Below, piece by piece: positions 27,206-34,974 of a stretch of 52,442 nucleotides of DNA. Position 1 is the first letter of the stretch; the number at the start of each line of letters is the position of its first letter. The position numbers were made by a program, and so were the translations under genes. Where the stretch lies: positions 1-52,442 of the forward strand of contig QDFX01000020.1 in assembly GCA_003347645.1 (NCBI GenBank). The letters run 5' to 3'. The stretch comes from Rhizobiaceae bacterium CPCC 101076 (GTDB lineage: Bacteria; Pseudomonadota; Alphaproteobacteria; Rhizobiales; Methylopilaceae). The notes under the pieces are model-generated. The model made no database searches, was not told where the DNA came from, and worked only from the letters and a program-made list of their open reading frames with translations.

Positions 27206-28252
27206 TCAGAAGCCGTCGACGTCGACGACCGCCTGGGCGAAGGCCTGCGGCGCTTCCTGCGGCAGGTTGTGGCCGGTGCCGCCGTCGATCAGCCGATGCG
27301 CGTATTTGCCCGAGAACTTCTTCGCGTAGGCGGCCGGATCGGGATGCGGCGCGCCGTTGGCGTCGCCTTCCATCGTGATCGTCGGGACCGTGATGACCGG
27401 GAAGGCGGCGAGCTTCCTTTCGAGATCGTCGTATTTCGCCTCGCCCTCGGCCAGGCCGAGCCGCCAGCGGTAATTGTGGATCACGATGTCGACATGGTCC
27501 GGATTGTCGAAGGAGTGGGCGGAGCGGTCGTAGGTCGCGTCGTCGAAATTCCACTTCGGCGAGGCGATCTGCCAGATCAGCTTCGAGAAATCGTGCCGGT
27601 TGGCGGCGTAGCCCTCGCGTCCGCGCTCGGTGGCGAAATAGTACTGATACCACCACTGCAGTTCTGCCTTGGGCGGGAGCGGCTTCTTGCCGGCCTCCTG
27701 GCTGCCGATGAGATAGCCGCTGACCGAGACCAGTGCCTTGCAGCGCTCCGGCCAGAGCGCCGCGACGATGCAGGCCGTCCGCGCGCCCCAGTCGAAGCCG
27801 GCGATGACCGCCTTCTCGATCCTGAGCGCGTCCATCAGCGCAATGACGTCGACCGCGACGACCGATTGCTGGCCGTTGCGGGGTGTGTCGCCCGACAGGA
27901 AGCGGGTCGTTCCGTAGCCGCGCAGATAGGGCACGATCACGCGATAACCTTTCGATGCGAGCAGCGGCGCGACATCGACGAAGGCATGGATGTCGTAGGG
28001 CCAGCCATGCAGGAGGATGACCGGAGGACCGTCGGCCGGACCGGCTTCGGCATATCCGACGTTGAGGACGCCGGCATGGATCTGCTTGAGGGAGCCGAAC
28101 GAGGTGTTCGTCCCGGGGTTGACGGCGGGCAGATCCGTAGGCTTTGCACCCTGTGCGCTGGCCAGACCGGCCATGCCGAACTGGGCTGCGGCGATGGTCG
28201 CGGCGGCGGTGCCGAAGAAGCGGCGGCGCTGGGGGTTGAACGCGTCTGACAT
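27206..28252 (-). CDS. Tat-exported alpha/beta hydrolase, epoxide hydrolase-like
   Basis: 348 residues from ATG 28252. Twin-arginine signal RRRFFGTAAAT with cleavage near 34 (ASA|Q), so it is exported folded. HGWP oxyanion motif, nucleophile aspartate in AGFDWGAR (as in epoxide hydrolases and haloalkane dehalogenases rather than a serine), cap domain rich in W/Y, histidine in GGTGHNLP. Lies between DipZ and cytochrome P460 genes, all minus strand. Confidence 0.85.
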   Translation of the reverse strand: MSDAFNPQRRRFFGTAAATIAAAQFGMAGLASAQGAKPTDLPAVNPGTNTSFGSLKQIHAGVLNVGYAEAGPADGPPVILLHGWPYDIHAFVDVAPLLASKGYRVIVPYLRGYGTTRFLSGDTPRNGQQSVVAVDVIALMDALRIEKAVIAGFDWGARTACIVAALWPERCKALVSVSGYLIGSQEAGKKPLPPKAELQWWYQYYFATERGREGYAANRHDFSKLIWQIASPKWNFDDATYDRSAHSFDNPDHVDIVIHNYRWRLGLAEGEAKYDDLERKLAAFPVITVPTITMEGDANGAPHPDPAAYAKKFSGKYAHRLIDGGTGHNLPQEAPQAFAQAVVDVDGF

Positions 28253-28344
28253 CGTGGGTCCTTTCTCAATCGGGATGGCTGTCCTCAGGCGGCCCGGCGT
28301 ATGCAGATACGCGGCGGTGCGCTGAAAGAGGCGTCTTTCGATCC

Positions 28345-28854
28345 TCAGGGAGCGAGCCGGGTGAAAACGAAATCGTGGTTCTTCACCCGGGCTTCGTGGC
28401 AGGCGAAGCAGGTCTCGTGCTGGGCCTCGTCGACCGGTTTTCCGTTGACGAACCGGCCGAAACCCCAGCCGCCCGTCGCCGCGTATTTCTTCGAGTCCTT
28501 GACCATGATCTGCAGCGTGGTGGCGGCGCCGGGTATCGAAGCGGGTTCGAATTCCGGCGACTGGACGTGCTTCCAGGCAAGCTTGGCGAGCACTGTGCCG
28601 TCGGGGAATGGAAGCGTGCCTTCCCGATAGGCCTTGAGCGCGATCGGATTGCCGAGCACCGCGCGAAGCTCGTTCAACGGCTCGCCTTCCTGGGCGGGGG
28701 CGACTAGTTCCCATTGCCGATAGCCGTCGGGAATCGTCACTCCAAATATCGGCGAGGCGTTCTGCGGCGCGGACTCGGTAAAGGCTTCAGCGCTGCACGT
28801 GATGACCACGGCAAGGCCTGCCAGGAGAAGCGCCAGCTTGGCCAGGCTGTTCAT
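28345..28854 (-). CDS. Cytochrome P460 family protein
   Basis: 169 residues. Signal sequence 1-24. C149-F-A-C152-H153 covalently binds one c-type heme, and the fold (YRQWELV..., FPDGTVLAKLAWK, WGFGRF) is that of P460/cytochrome c'-beta proteins. Periplasmic; may detoxify NO, hydroxylamine or peroxides. Its promoter carries a palindrome made of the same GGATGCGA sequence found at ohr/ohrR, which suggests OhrR control. Confidence 0.85.
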   Translation of the reverse strand: MNSLAKLALLLAGLAVVITCSAEAFTESAPQNASPIFGVTIPDGYRQWELVAPAQEGEPLNELRAVLGNPIALKAYREGTLPFPDGTVLAKLAWKHVQSPEFEPASIPGAATTLQIMVKDSKKYAATGGWGFGRFVNGKPVDEAQHETCFACHEARVKNHDFVFTRLAP

Positions 28855-28874
28855 GGTGTCTCCGTTTTGATGTT

Positions 28875-28897
28875 CGGATGCGATTTTATCGCATCCG
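28875..28897. promoter_or_regulatory. Perfect palindrome before the P460 gene, OhrR-type site candidate
   Basis: CGGATGCGAT-ttt-ATCGCATCCG, 10-bp arms, 21 bases before the P460 start codon. Contains GGATGCGA in both orientations; the same octamer occurs three more times between ohr and ohrR. Confidence 0.6.
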
Positions 28898-28934
28898 AGT
28901 TTAATAGGTCGGCGACGTCGCGAGACAAGGTGAG

Positions 28935-29351
28935 TCAGACGAGCTTGATCTCGACATCGATATTGTCGCGCGTGGCCTTGGAATAGGGGCAGGTCTGGTG
29001 GGCGGCATTGACCAGTGCTTGCGCGGTCTCCCGCTCGATGCCCGGCAGGCTGACATTGAGGCGGGCCTGCAGGAAATAGCCGCCGCTGCCAGTACCGAGG
29101 TCGACTTCCGCATCGACCGCGAGATCCGGCGGCAGGGTGATCTGCCGTCTGCCGGCCTCGATCCCCATGGCGCCGATGAAGCAGGCCGACCAGCCGGCGG
29201 CGAACAGCTGTTCGGGATTGGTGCCGGTACCGGAGGAGCCAAATCGCGACAGCTTCACGTCCAGGTTTCCGTCGCTGCTGCGGGCCGCGCCGTCGCGGCC
29301 GCCCGTGGTATGGGTCTTGCCGGTGTAAAGGACCTTCTCGATCTGACTCAT
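28935..29351 (-). CDS. ohr: Organic hydroperoxide resistance protein (OsmC/Ohr family)
   Basis: 138 residues, full length. The two redox cysteines C57 (GWSACFIG) and C121 (HQTCPYS) are present, with the supporting arginine in the N-terminal strand. Ohr reduces fatty-acid and other organic hydroperoxides with lipoylated proteins as reductant. Divergent from ohrR, with three repeats of GGATGCGA in the 140-base gap. Confidence 0.93.
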   Translation of the reverse strand: MSQIEKVLYTGKTHTTGGRDGAARSSDGNLDVKLSRFGSSGTGTNPEQLFAAGWSACFIGAMGIEAGRRQITLPPDLAVDAEVDLGTGSGGYFLQARLNVSLPGIERETAQALVNAAHQTCPYSKATRDNIDVEIKLV

Positions 29352-29384
29352 AATGTGGTTCTCCTTATTTATTCGCAACCGATT

Positions 29385-29400
29385 AACTCGGATGCGAGTT
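29385..29400. promoter_or_regulatory. OhrR-type operator candidate, ohr side
   Basis: Perfect inverted repeat AACTC-ggatgc-GAGTT, 34 bases before the ohr start codon, containing GGATGCGA. Confidence 0.6.
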
Positions 29401-29410
29401 ATAAATAGGA

Positions 29411-29452
29411 GGATGCGAGGAATGTCAATCTTCCGATTTAATCGGATGCGAT
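29411..29452. promoter_or_regulatory. OhrR-type operator candidate, ohrR side
   Basis: Contains GGATGCGA at 29411 and 29443. The second sits in overlapping palindromes TCCGAT-tta-ATCGGA (29432-29446) and ATCG-gatg-CGAT (29441-29452), 40 bases before the ohrR start; consistent with autoregulation. Confidence 0.55.
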
Positions 29453-29491
29453 ATATGTAGGTATGAGAAGACCACGTCTCGCATTGGAGAG

Positions 29492-29962
29492 ATGAGAATG
29501 AAGCCCGCCGCCCCGGACGGTCCGCCGAGCCCGAAGCTCGCCGATTTCCTGTGCTTTGCGGTCTATTCGGCCAATCTGGCCTATGGCCGCGCCTACAAGC
29601 CGATCCTGGACAAGCTCGGCCTGACCTACACCCAGTACATCGCAATCGTCGCGCTCTGGGAGCAGGACGACCAGACGGTGAGCGGGCTTGGCGAGAAGCT
29701 GTTTCTCGAGTCCAACACGCTGACGCCCATCCTGAAGAAGCTGGAGACGATGGGCTATCTCACCCGCCGGCGCGATCCGCAGGACGAGCGTGTGGTCCGC
29801 GTCGGCCTGACCGAGGCCGGCCGCCGCCTGCGCGAGCAGGGGCTGAACATGACTTTGGTGAAGCAGACGGGCCTGCCGGTCGAGGAGTTCGCCAGGCTGC
29901 AGAAGGCCGTTTCGAGGCTGCGCGACAATCTGATCGAGACGATGGGATCGCGAGAAGCCTGA
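29492..29962 (+). CDS. ohrR: MarR family organic peroxide sensor OhrR
   Basis: 156 residues. MarR fold with N-terminal reactive cysteine C21 (DFLCFAVYSANLAYGRAY, the OhrR signature with the two hydrogen-bonding tyrosines). It is the only cysteine, so this is a one-Cys type sensor. Represses until C21 is oxidised by organic peroxide. Divergent from ohr. Start at ATG 29492 or 29498. Confidence 0.93.
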   Translation: MRMKPAAPDGPPSPKLADFLCFAVYSANLAYGRAYKPILDKLGLTYTQYIAIVALWEQDDQTVSGLGEKLFLESNTLTPILKKLETMGYLTRRRDPQDERVVRVGLTEAGRRLREQGLNMTLVKQTGLPVEEFARLQKAVSRLRDNLIETMGSREA

Positions 29963-30065
29963 CCGACACCTCGATCCGCGGGGGCGATACCCATTGTCGG
30001 ATCAAGTGGGCTCGTGCCACCATTGCAGGACAACAAGAATTCGCGTTTGCGTCAGGGAGGATTAG

Positions 30066-31079
30066 ATGGACATGCGGACGACGCGCCGACTGGCGATCGG
30101 GATCTTGATCGGGGGGAGTCTCGCGGCCGCCACCGGCTTTGCACAGGAAATTAAGTTCTTTCGGATCGGCACCGGCGGGACGGCCGGAACCTATTTCCCG
30201 ATCGGCGGGCTGATCTCGAACGCCATCTCGTCGGCTCCCGGCAGCCGGAAATGCGAGGAAGGCGGAGCGTGCGGCGTTCCGGGATTGGTTGCCACGGCCG
30301 TGGCGACCAATGGTTCCGTCGCCAACATCAACGCAATCCAGGGCGGCACCCTGGAGGCCGGACTAACCCAGTCCGACGTGGCCTATTGGGCCTATACCGG
30401 GACCGGAGTCTATGAAGGAAAGCCGAAGGTCGAAGGCCTGAGGGCGATTGCCAATCTTTATCCCGAAACGATCCACCTGGTGGCCCGCAAGGGAGCGGGC
30501 ATCAAGACCGTCGCCGACCTGAAAGGGAAGCGCGTCTCGCTCGACGAGCCGGGTTCCGGCACGCTGATCGACGCCCGTATCGTGCTCGGCGCCTATGGCT
30601 TGACCGAGAAGGACGTCAAGGCGGAATACCTCAAGCCCAACGCGTCCAGCGACCGGCTACGCGACAATGCGCTTGACGCCTACTTCTTCGTCGGCGGCTT
30701 CCCGGTGGGCGCGGTCGTCGAGCTTGCGACCTCGGTCGGCGTCGAACTCGTCCCGATCTCCGGCCCGGAGGCCGACAAGCTCCTGAAGGAATACGGGTTC
30801 TTCTCGAAGGACACGATCCCGGCTGAGACCTACAAGGGCGTTGCGGAAACACCGACCATCAGCGTCAACGCCTTGCTGGTGACCAATGCATCGCAGAGCG
30901 ATGACCTGGTCTATGGCGTGACCAAAGCTCTCTGGAACGACAATAGCCGCAAACTGCTCGACAGCGGCCATGCCAAGGGCAAGCAGATCAAGAAGGAGAC
31001 GGCGCTTCAGGGCGTCGGCATTCCGGTCCATCCCGGCGCCGAGCGCTTCTACAAGGAAGCCGGGATAAAGACGCAGTAA
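30066..31079 (+). CDS. TAXI family TRAP transporter solute receptor
   Basis: 337 residues. Signal peptide 1-26. IGTGGTAGTYFPIGGLISNAI and QSDVAYWAYTG identify the TAXI branch of TRAP receptors, periplasmic proteins that bind dicarboxylates or amino acids such as glutamate. Ribosome site GGGAGG before the ATG. Followed by a perfect hairpin and the fused TRAP membrane gene. Confidence 0.92.
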   Translation: MDMRTTRRLAIGILIGGSLAAATGFAQEIKFFRIGTGGTAGTYFPIGGLISNAISSAPGSRKCEEGGACGVPGLVATAVATNGSVANINAIQGGTLEAGLTQSDVAYWAYTGTGVYEGKPKVEGLRAIANLYPETIHLVARKGAGIKTVADLKGKRVSLDEPGSGTLIDARIVLGAYGLTEKDVKAEYLKPNASSDRLRDNALDAYFFVGGFPVGAVVELATSVGVELVPISGPEADKLLKEYGFFSKDTIPAETYKGVAETPTISVNALLVTNASQSDDLVYGVTKALWNDNSRKLLDSGHAKGKQIKKETALQGVGIPVHPGAERFYKEAGIKTQ

Positions 31080-31088
31080 GTCTGTCCG

Positions 31089-31110
31089 CACCGGCGCCAA
31101 GGCGCCGGTG
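31089..31110 (+). terminator. Intercistronic hairpin between TRAP receptor and permease genes
   Basis: CACCGGCGCC-aa-GGCGCCGGTG, 10-bp perfect arms. No T-run follows, so it is a weak terminator or an mRNA-stabilising stem. The GTG start assigned to the permease lies in its 3' arm. Confidence 0.6.
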
Positions 31111-33204
31111 CATTTCACCGTCTTTATCGAGCCGGATTCGCGCATGGTTTTGGAACTCGACGAAGCGAAGGCTCGTGAGCTCGAGGAGAAATTCGACCCG
31201 GAGGTCCGATTCCGCGGGCTCTCGCCGGCCGCCGGCTGGATCGTCGGCGCGGCGCTCGTCGGACTGTCGATCTTCCACTACTACACCGCCGGTTTCGGTC
31301 TTCTGTCCGAGATCGTGCATCGAGGCATCCATCTCTCGCTCGTACTCGCACTGACATTCCTGGTCTTTCCGCTCACGAAGACCGGCTATCGCGCGCCGAT
31401 CGAGCAGAGCGTCCTCAGGCCGTTGGGCATTCCGATCTATGATTGGATCCTGGCTATCGCGGCCCTCGTCGCAGTCCTCCACGTTCCGCTGATCCCGCTC
31501 GACGACCTCGCCTTTCGCGTCGGCAATCCGACAACGACCGACGTCCTCCTGGGCGGCATCCTGATCCTGCTGCTCCTCGAGGCGACGCGCCGGTCGGTCG
31601 GCTGGCCGCTGCCCATCATCGCCGTCCTATTTCTGGCCTATGCCTATTTCGGCCAGAGCATGCCCGGAATCCTCGTGCATCCCGGCTCCACGATCCCAGG
31701 CATCGTGGACCATCTCTACCTGACGACGCAGGGCATCTACGGCGTGCCGCTCGGCGTGGTGGCGACCTACGTCTTCCACTTCGTGCTGTTCGGGGTGTTC
31801 GCGACCCGGATCGGTCTCGGACAGCTCTTTCTCGATTGCGCGGCGTGGGTCGCCGGACGATATGCCGGCGGTCCGGCGAAGGTCTCGATCTTCGGCTCGG
31901 CCTTGTTCGGCATGATTTCGGGCTCCTCGATCGCAAACACCGTGACCGTCGGTTCGCTGACGATCCCCGCGATGATCCGGCTGGGGTATCGCAAGGAGTT
32001 TGCGGCAGGGGTGGAGTCTACGGCCTCAACCGGTGGGCAGATCACGCCTCCGATCATGGGCGCCGCCGCCTTCCTGATGATCGAGTTCCTGGGACTTCCC
32101 TACACGACGATCATCCTGGCCGCGGTGGTGCCGGCCTTCATGCACTTCTTCGGCGTGTTCATGCAGGTCCATTTCGAGGCCAAGCGGGATGGGCTTCGCG
32201 GCCTCAGCAAGGAGGAAATGCCTGATCTGCGGGAGGCTTTCAGACGCGACTGGCCGACCGCGATCCCGCTCGTCGTACTGGTCGGGCTGCTCTTCGCCGG
32301 CTACACGCCCTATCTGGCCGCCTTCTGGGGCATCACCCTCTGCCTCGCGGTCGGACTGCTCAATCCGCGTCGGCGGATGAAGCCGATCGAGGTTTTCGAG
32401 GGGCTGCGCGACGGCGCGAAATATGCGCTGGCGGTCGGCGCTGCCGCGGCGACCGTCGGTATCGTCATCGGGGTGGTCACGCTGACCGGCGTGGGCTTCA
32501 AGGTCAGCTTCATCGTCACCTCGGTGGCGAGCGATCTGGCGACGATGGCGGCAGCGATCCTGCCCGCTTGGCTGTTCACGATGTCAGCGTTGACCCTGTT
32601 CTTCACGCTGGTCCTCACCGGCGTCGTCTGCATCCTGATGGGATGCGGCATTCCGACGACGGCGAATTACATCATCATGGCCACGATCGCCGCGCCGGCG
32701 CTCGGCCTGCTCGGCGTGGAGCCGATCGTCGCCCATTTCTTCGTGTTCTATTACGGGGTTCTCGCCGACATCACGCCGCCGGTGGCGCTCGCAGCCTATG
32801 CCGCCGCGGGTATGGCCGGCGCCGATCCCTTTCGCACCGGCAACATCGCTTTCCGCCTCGGAATGGGGAAGGTGCTGGTGCCCTTCGTCTTCGTGTTTTC
32901 GCCGTCGCTATTGCTCGTCACGAAAGACTTCACCTGGCCGGATTTCTTTCTCGCCTTCTCCGGTTGCTGTGCCGGCATTCTGGCACTCTCGGCTGCGTTT
33001 TCCGGCTGGCTCCTCACGCGTCTGGCGATCTGGGAACGTCTCGTCCTGGCGGCCACGGCGATGCTCCTGATCGCGCCCGAACTCTATTCGACGATCGCCG
33101 GCGCGCTGCTGGTCGTCCCCGTCATCACTAATCAGATCATGGCGACGAGGCGGAACATGCGATCCGAAACTGGACGGGTAGGAGGCTCGCGCCCACCAGA
33201 TTGA
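31108..33204 (+). CDS. TRAP transporter fused 4TM/12TM membrane protein
   Basis: 698 residues. Fusion of the small DctQ-like and large DctM-like subunits, the usual partner of TAXI receptors; about 16 membrane segments, with SGSSIANTVTVGSLTIPAMIRLGY and STGGQITPPIMGAAAFLM as the conserved DctM core. Drives sodium-coupled uptake of the receptor's ligand. The start is uncertain: GTG 31108 lies in a hairpin, ATG 31144 (MVLELDEAKA) is an alternative and keeps all membrane segments. Confidence 0.9.
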   Translation: MHFTVFIEPDSRMVLELDEAKARELEEKFDPEVRFRGLSPAAGWIVGAALVGLSIFHYYTAGFGLLSEIVHRGIHLSLVLALTFLVFPLTKTGYRAPIEQSVLRPLGIPIYDWILAIAALVAVLHVPLIPLDDLAFRVGNPTTTDVLLGGILILLLLEATRRSVGWPLPIIAVLFLAYAYFGQSMPGILVHPGSTIPGIVDHLYLTTQGIYGVPLGVVATYVFHFVLFGVFATRIGLGQLFLDCAAWVAGRYAGGPAKVSIFGSALFGMISGSSIANTVTVGSLTIPAMIRLGYRKEFAAGVESTASTGGQITPPIMGAAAFLMIEFLGLPYTTIILAAVVPAFMHFFGVFMQVHFEAKRDGLRGLSKEEMPDLREAFRRDWPTAIPLVVLVGLLFAGYTPYLAAFWGITLCLAVGLLNPRRRMKPIEVFEGLRDGAKYALAVGAAAATVGIVIGVVTLTGVGFKVSFIVTSVASDLATMAAAILPAWLFTMSALTLFFTLVLTGVVCILMGCGIPTTANYIIMATIAAPALGLLGVEPIVAHFFVFYYGVLADITPPVALAAYAAAGMAGADPFRTGNIAFRLGMGKVLVPFVFVFSPSLLLVTKDFTWPDFFLAFSGCCAGILALSAAFSGWLLTRLAIWERLVLAATAMLLIAPELYSTIAGALLVVPVITNQIMATRRNMRSETGRVGGSRPPD

Positions 33205-33235
33205 AGCAGAGTGGTCGTGCCATTGCTCGAAAACA

Positions 33236-33286
33236 TGGAGCGGGCGATGGGAATCGAACCCACGACATTCAGCTTGGGAAGCTAGG
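33236..33286 (-). other. 3' half of tRNA-Gly(CCC); attachment-site remnant and left boundary of a genomic island
   Basis: On the minus strand it holds the anticodon arm with loop TTCCCAA (anticodon CCC), T-arm GTGGG-TTCGATT-CCCAT, acceptor strand CGCCCGC and encoded TCCA end. The 5' half (acceptor GCGGGCG and D-arm) is absent; unrelated sequence joins just upstream of the anticodon stem. This is the classic scar of integration into a tRNA 3' end. It implies the chromosome lies to the left and the element to the right. Confidence 0.7.
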
Positions 33287-33511
33287 CATTTGTCAGATGG
33301 ATCAACTGCTTAGCTACGAAAGTCCTTGTTTTCGACCCCAGTTAGATCGAACGGTTAGCTCGAGGCAACAAAACCGCCAGCTCAAACTCGTGCAGGAAGG
33401 CGCCACCGAGTGCCAACTGGCTTGGGGCAGTGGTGCAAGGGACGACTTCGAGGAGGATGTAGCCGACGAGCCGCATGATGCCGAATTCGAGCAGGCATTG
33501 CCGATCTATTA
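33287..33511. other. Non-coding junction between tRNA fragment and first island gene
   Basis: No supported gene. An open frame (33201-33512) crosses the tRNA fragment and gives the well-known spurious translation GDGNRTHDIQLGKL of tRNA antisense; it was not called. Confidence 0.5.
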
Positions 33512-33536
33512 GGAACAGCGCCTCCGGCCCCACGTT
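33512..33536 (+). promoter_or_regulatory. EcfG-type stress promoter
   Basis: GGAAC, 16 bases, CGTT; ends 24 bases before the ATG at 33561. Confidence 0.65.
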
Positions 33537-33560
33537 GTCCGATGAACCAGCGAGGTTCAG

Positions 33561-34115
33561 ATGACGCGTAATCTTCTTTCATTGATCGCCATCGTCGCCG
33601 TGATTGCCGGCGGAACAACTGTGGCTTTCGCTCAATCGAGTGGCGCAGGTGGAGGCTCGAGCGGCGGATCGAGCTCCTCCAGCGGATTGTCTGGCGGTTC
33701 GGTAGGCGGCGGCAGCGCGATGCCTCGCGCGGGCGCCAATTCGGCCGCTGCGGCAGCATCGGGTAGGTCGACGACCAGCACGAACCCATCCAGCGGTGTC
33801 GGCGGGACCCAGCCAAACGCCTACAGCGTCCCAGGCAGCGGGGGCAGCGTTCAGACCTCGCCGGGTGGATCGGTCGGTGAACAGGTGCCGGTTTACGGTA
33901 CTGGCCAGTCGTCGGGTCTGTCGAACTCGATCGATGAGTCAGCTTCGCGATCCTCCAGCACCGCCTGCGGCGGCACTGGCGAACGCTCCACAACGACCGG
34001 CGGTTCAAGCAACTCGGTGTCTGGATCGTGCCGCACATCGGCAGGACAGGGGACATCGCCCGTCATCGGCAATTCTGGTCTGACCGGTCCCGTGGACGTC
34101 AGTCAGCCGAGGTGA
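33561..34115 (+). CDS. Exported Ser/Gly-rich low-complexity protein
   Basis: 184 residues. Signal peptide 1-24 (VAFAQ). The rest is a disordered Ser/Gly/Thr-rich chain with two cysteines near 138 and 158. Such proteins are frequent among stress-induced secreted proteins of rhizobia; function unknown. Preceded by an EcfG-type promoter, so probably made in general stress. Confidence 0.7.
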   Translation: MTRNLLSLIAIVAVIAGGTTVAFAQSSGAGGGSSGGSSSSSGLSGGSVGGGSAMPRAGANSAAAAASGRSTTSTNPSSGVGGTQPNAYSVPGSGGSVQTSPGGSVGEQVPVYGTGQSSGLSNSIDESASRSSSTACGGTGERSTTTGGSSNSVSGSCRTSAGQGTSPVIGNSGLTGPVDVSQPR

Positions 34116-34140
34116 CTTCTCGATTTCGGGGCATCCGAGT

Positions 34141-34974
34141 CTACTTGGCTGCGGCGCCGCGTGCGGCAGCGGGTTTGGACATCGCTGTCGCCAATTTGAG
34201 CGACATCAGCTCCTCGGGGGTGAAGTAGAACAGCTCCTGAGGAGGCGTCTCCATAGCGTGGATCCAGACCCTCGGATCCACGCCCATGTCGACAAGAAGG
34301 CGTTGGCATTCGGCTGAGACCCGCTGCGCGTCGGCCATGCCGGTATCCGCCAATGCACCGGCCGCGGATAGCGCGAAGACCTGATGGACGCCGATCGACG
34401 CACCTTTATCCGCCAATCTTTCTACTCCACCTGCGAAAACCAAAGGACACGAGGAGGCGCAATGTCCGGTGGTCTCAACGCGCGTGGATAGACCTTTCGC
34501 CCTGATCAGTTTCGACATCGCCAAGGCATCCTGGACCGAACCGCCAGGAGAGTTGAGGACGACGCTTTTCACGTAGTCGCCGCGCTTGTCGATTTCATCC
34601 TTGAGGCGGTTAGCGCTACCTGGCGTGATCACACCGGTGAGCTCGAGGCGGCCGCCCGACACCAGCTCGATCGTCATTGGCTTTTGCAGTTCGGCGCGGG
34701 GAGCGCGCCCAGGTCGCTTCTCTCCCGGTTCGGCGAAATCGGGCCGAGCCGATGGAAGGAACGGCTGAACGTCAGGAGCCTCCCCCGGCAGCAGGGTCGT
34801 GGCAGCTTGGTCCGGAGCGTTCTGCACGCGTTCGATCACGTCATAGCCCAACACGAACACAGACCCGGCAACGAGCAACCGGAACATCGCTCGCAGGAAC
34901 GTCTCGTCCGGTCGTTCGCCCAGAATGCGTCTCCAGGCGGGATCGGAGGGAGCCGGGGTCCCGCTCAGACTCAT
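34141..34974 (-). CDS. Membrane-anchored ClpP-like serine protease (COG3904 type)
   Basis: 277 residues. One membrane segment at about 29-46, a proline-rich linker, then a ClpP/crotonase-fold domain: LNSPGGSVQDA (glycine-rich oxyanion strand), probable nucleophile S174 in CASSCPLVF, and H197 in GVHQVF. Likely a periplasmic, ATP-independent peptidase. The two cysteines flanking the serine could form a disulfide. Its start overlaps the stop of the upstream membrane-protein gene by four bases, so both products are probably used together. Confidence 0.75.
   Translation of the reverse strand: MSLSGTPAPSDPAWRRILGERPDETFLRAMFRLLVAGSVFVLGYDVIERVQNAPDQAATTLLPGEAPDVQPFLPSARPDFAEPGEKRPGRAPRAELQKPMTIELVSGGRLELTGVITPGSANRLKDEIDKRGDYVKSVVLNSPGGSVQDALAMSKLIRAKGLSTRVETTGHCASSCPLVFAGGVERLADKGASIGVHQVFALSAAGALADTGMADAQRVSAECQRLLVDMGVDPRVWIHAMETPPQELFYFTPEELMSLKLATAMSKPAAARGAAAK

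Noticed and set aside
33201-33512. 103-residue frame crossing the tRNA fragment
   Set aside because: Contains the notorious spurious tRNA-antisense translation GDGNRTHDIQLGKL.
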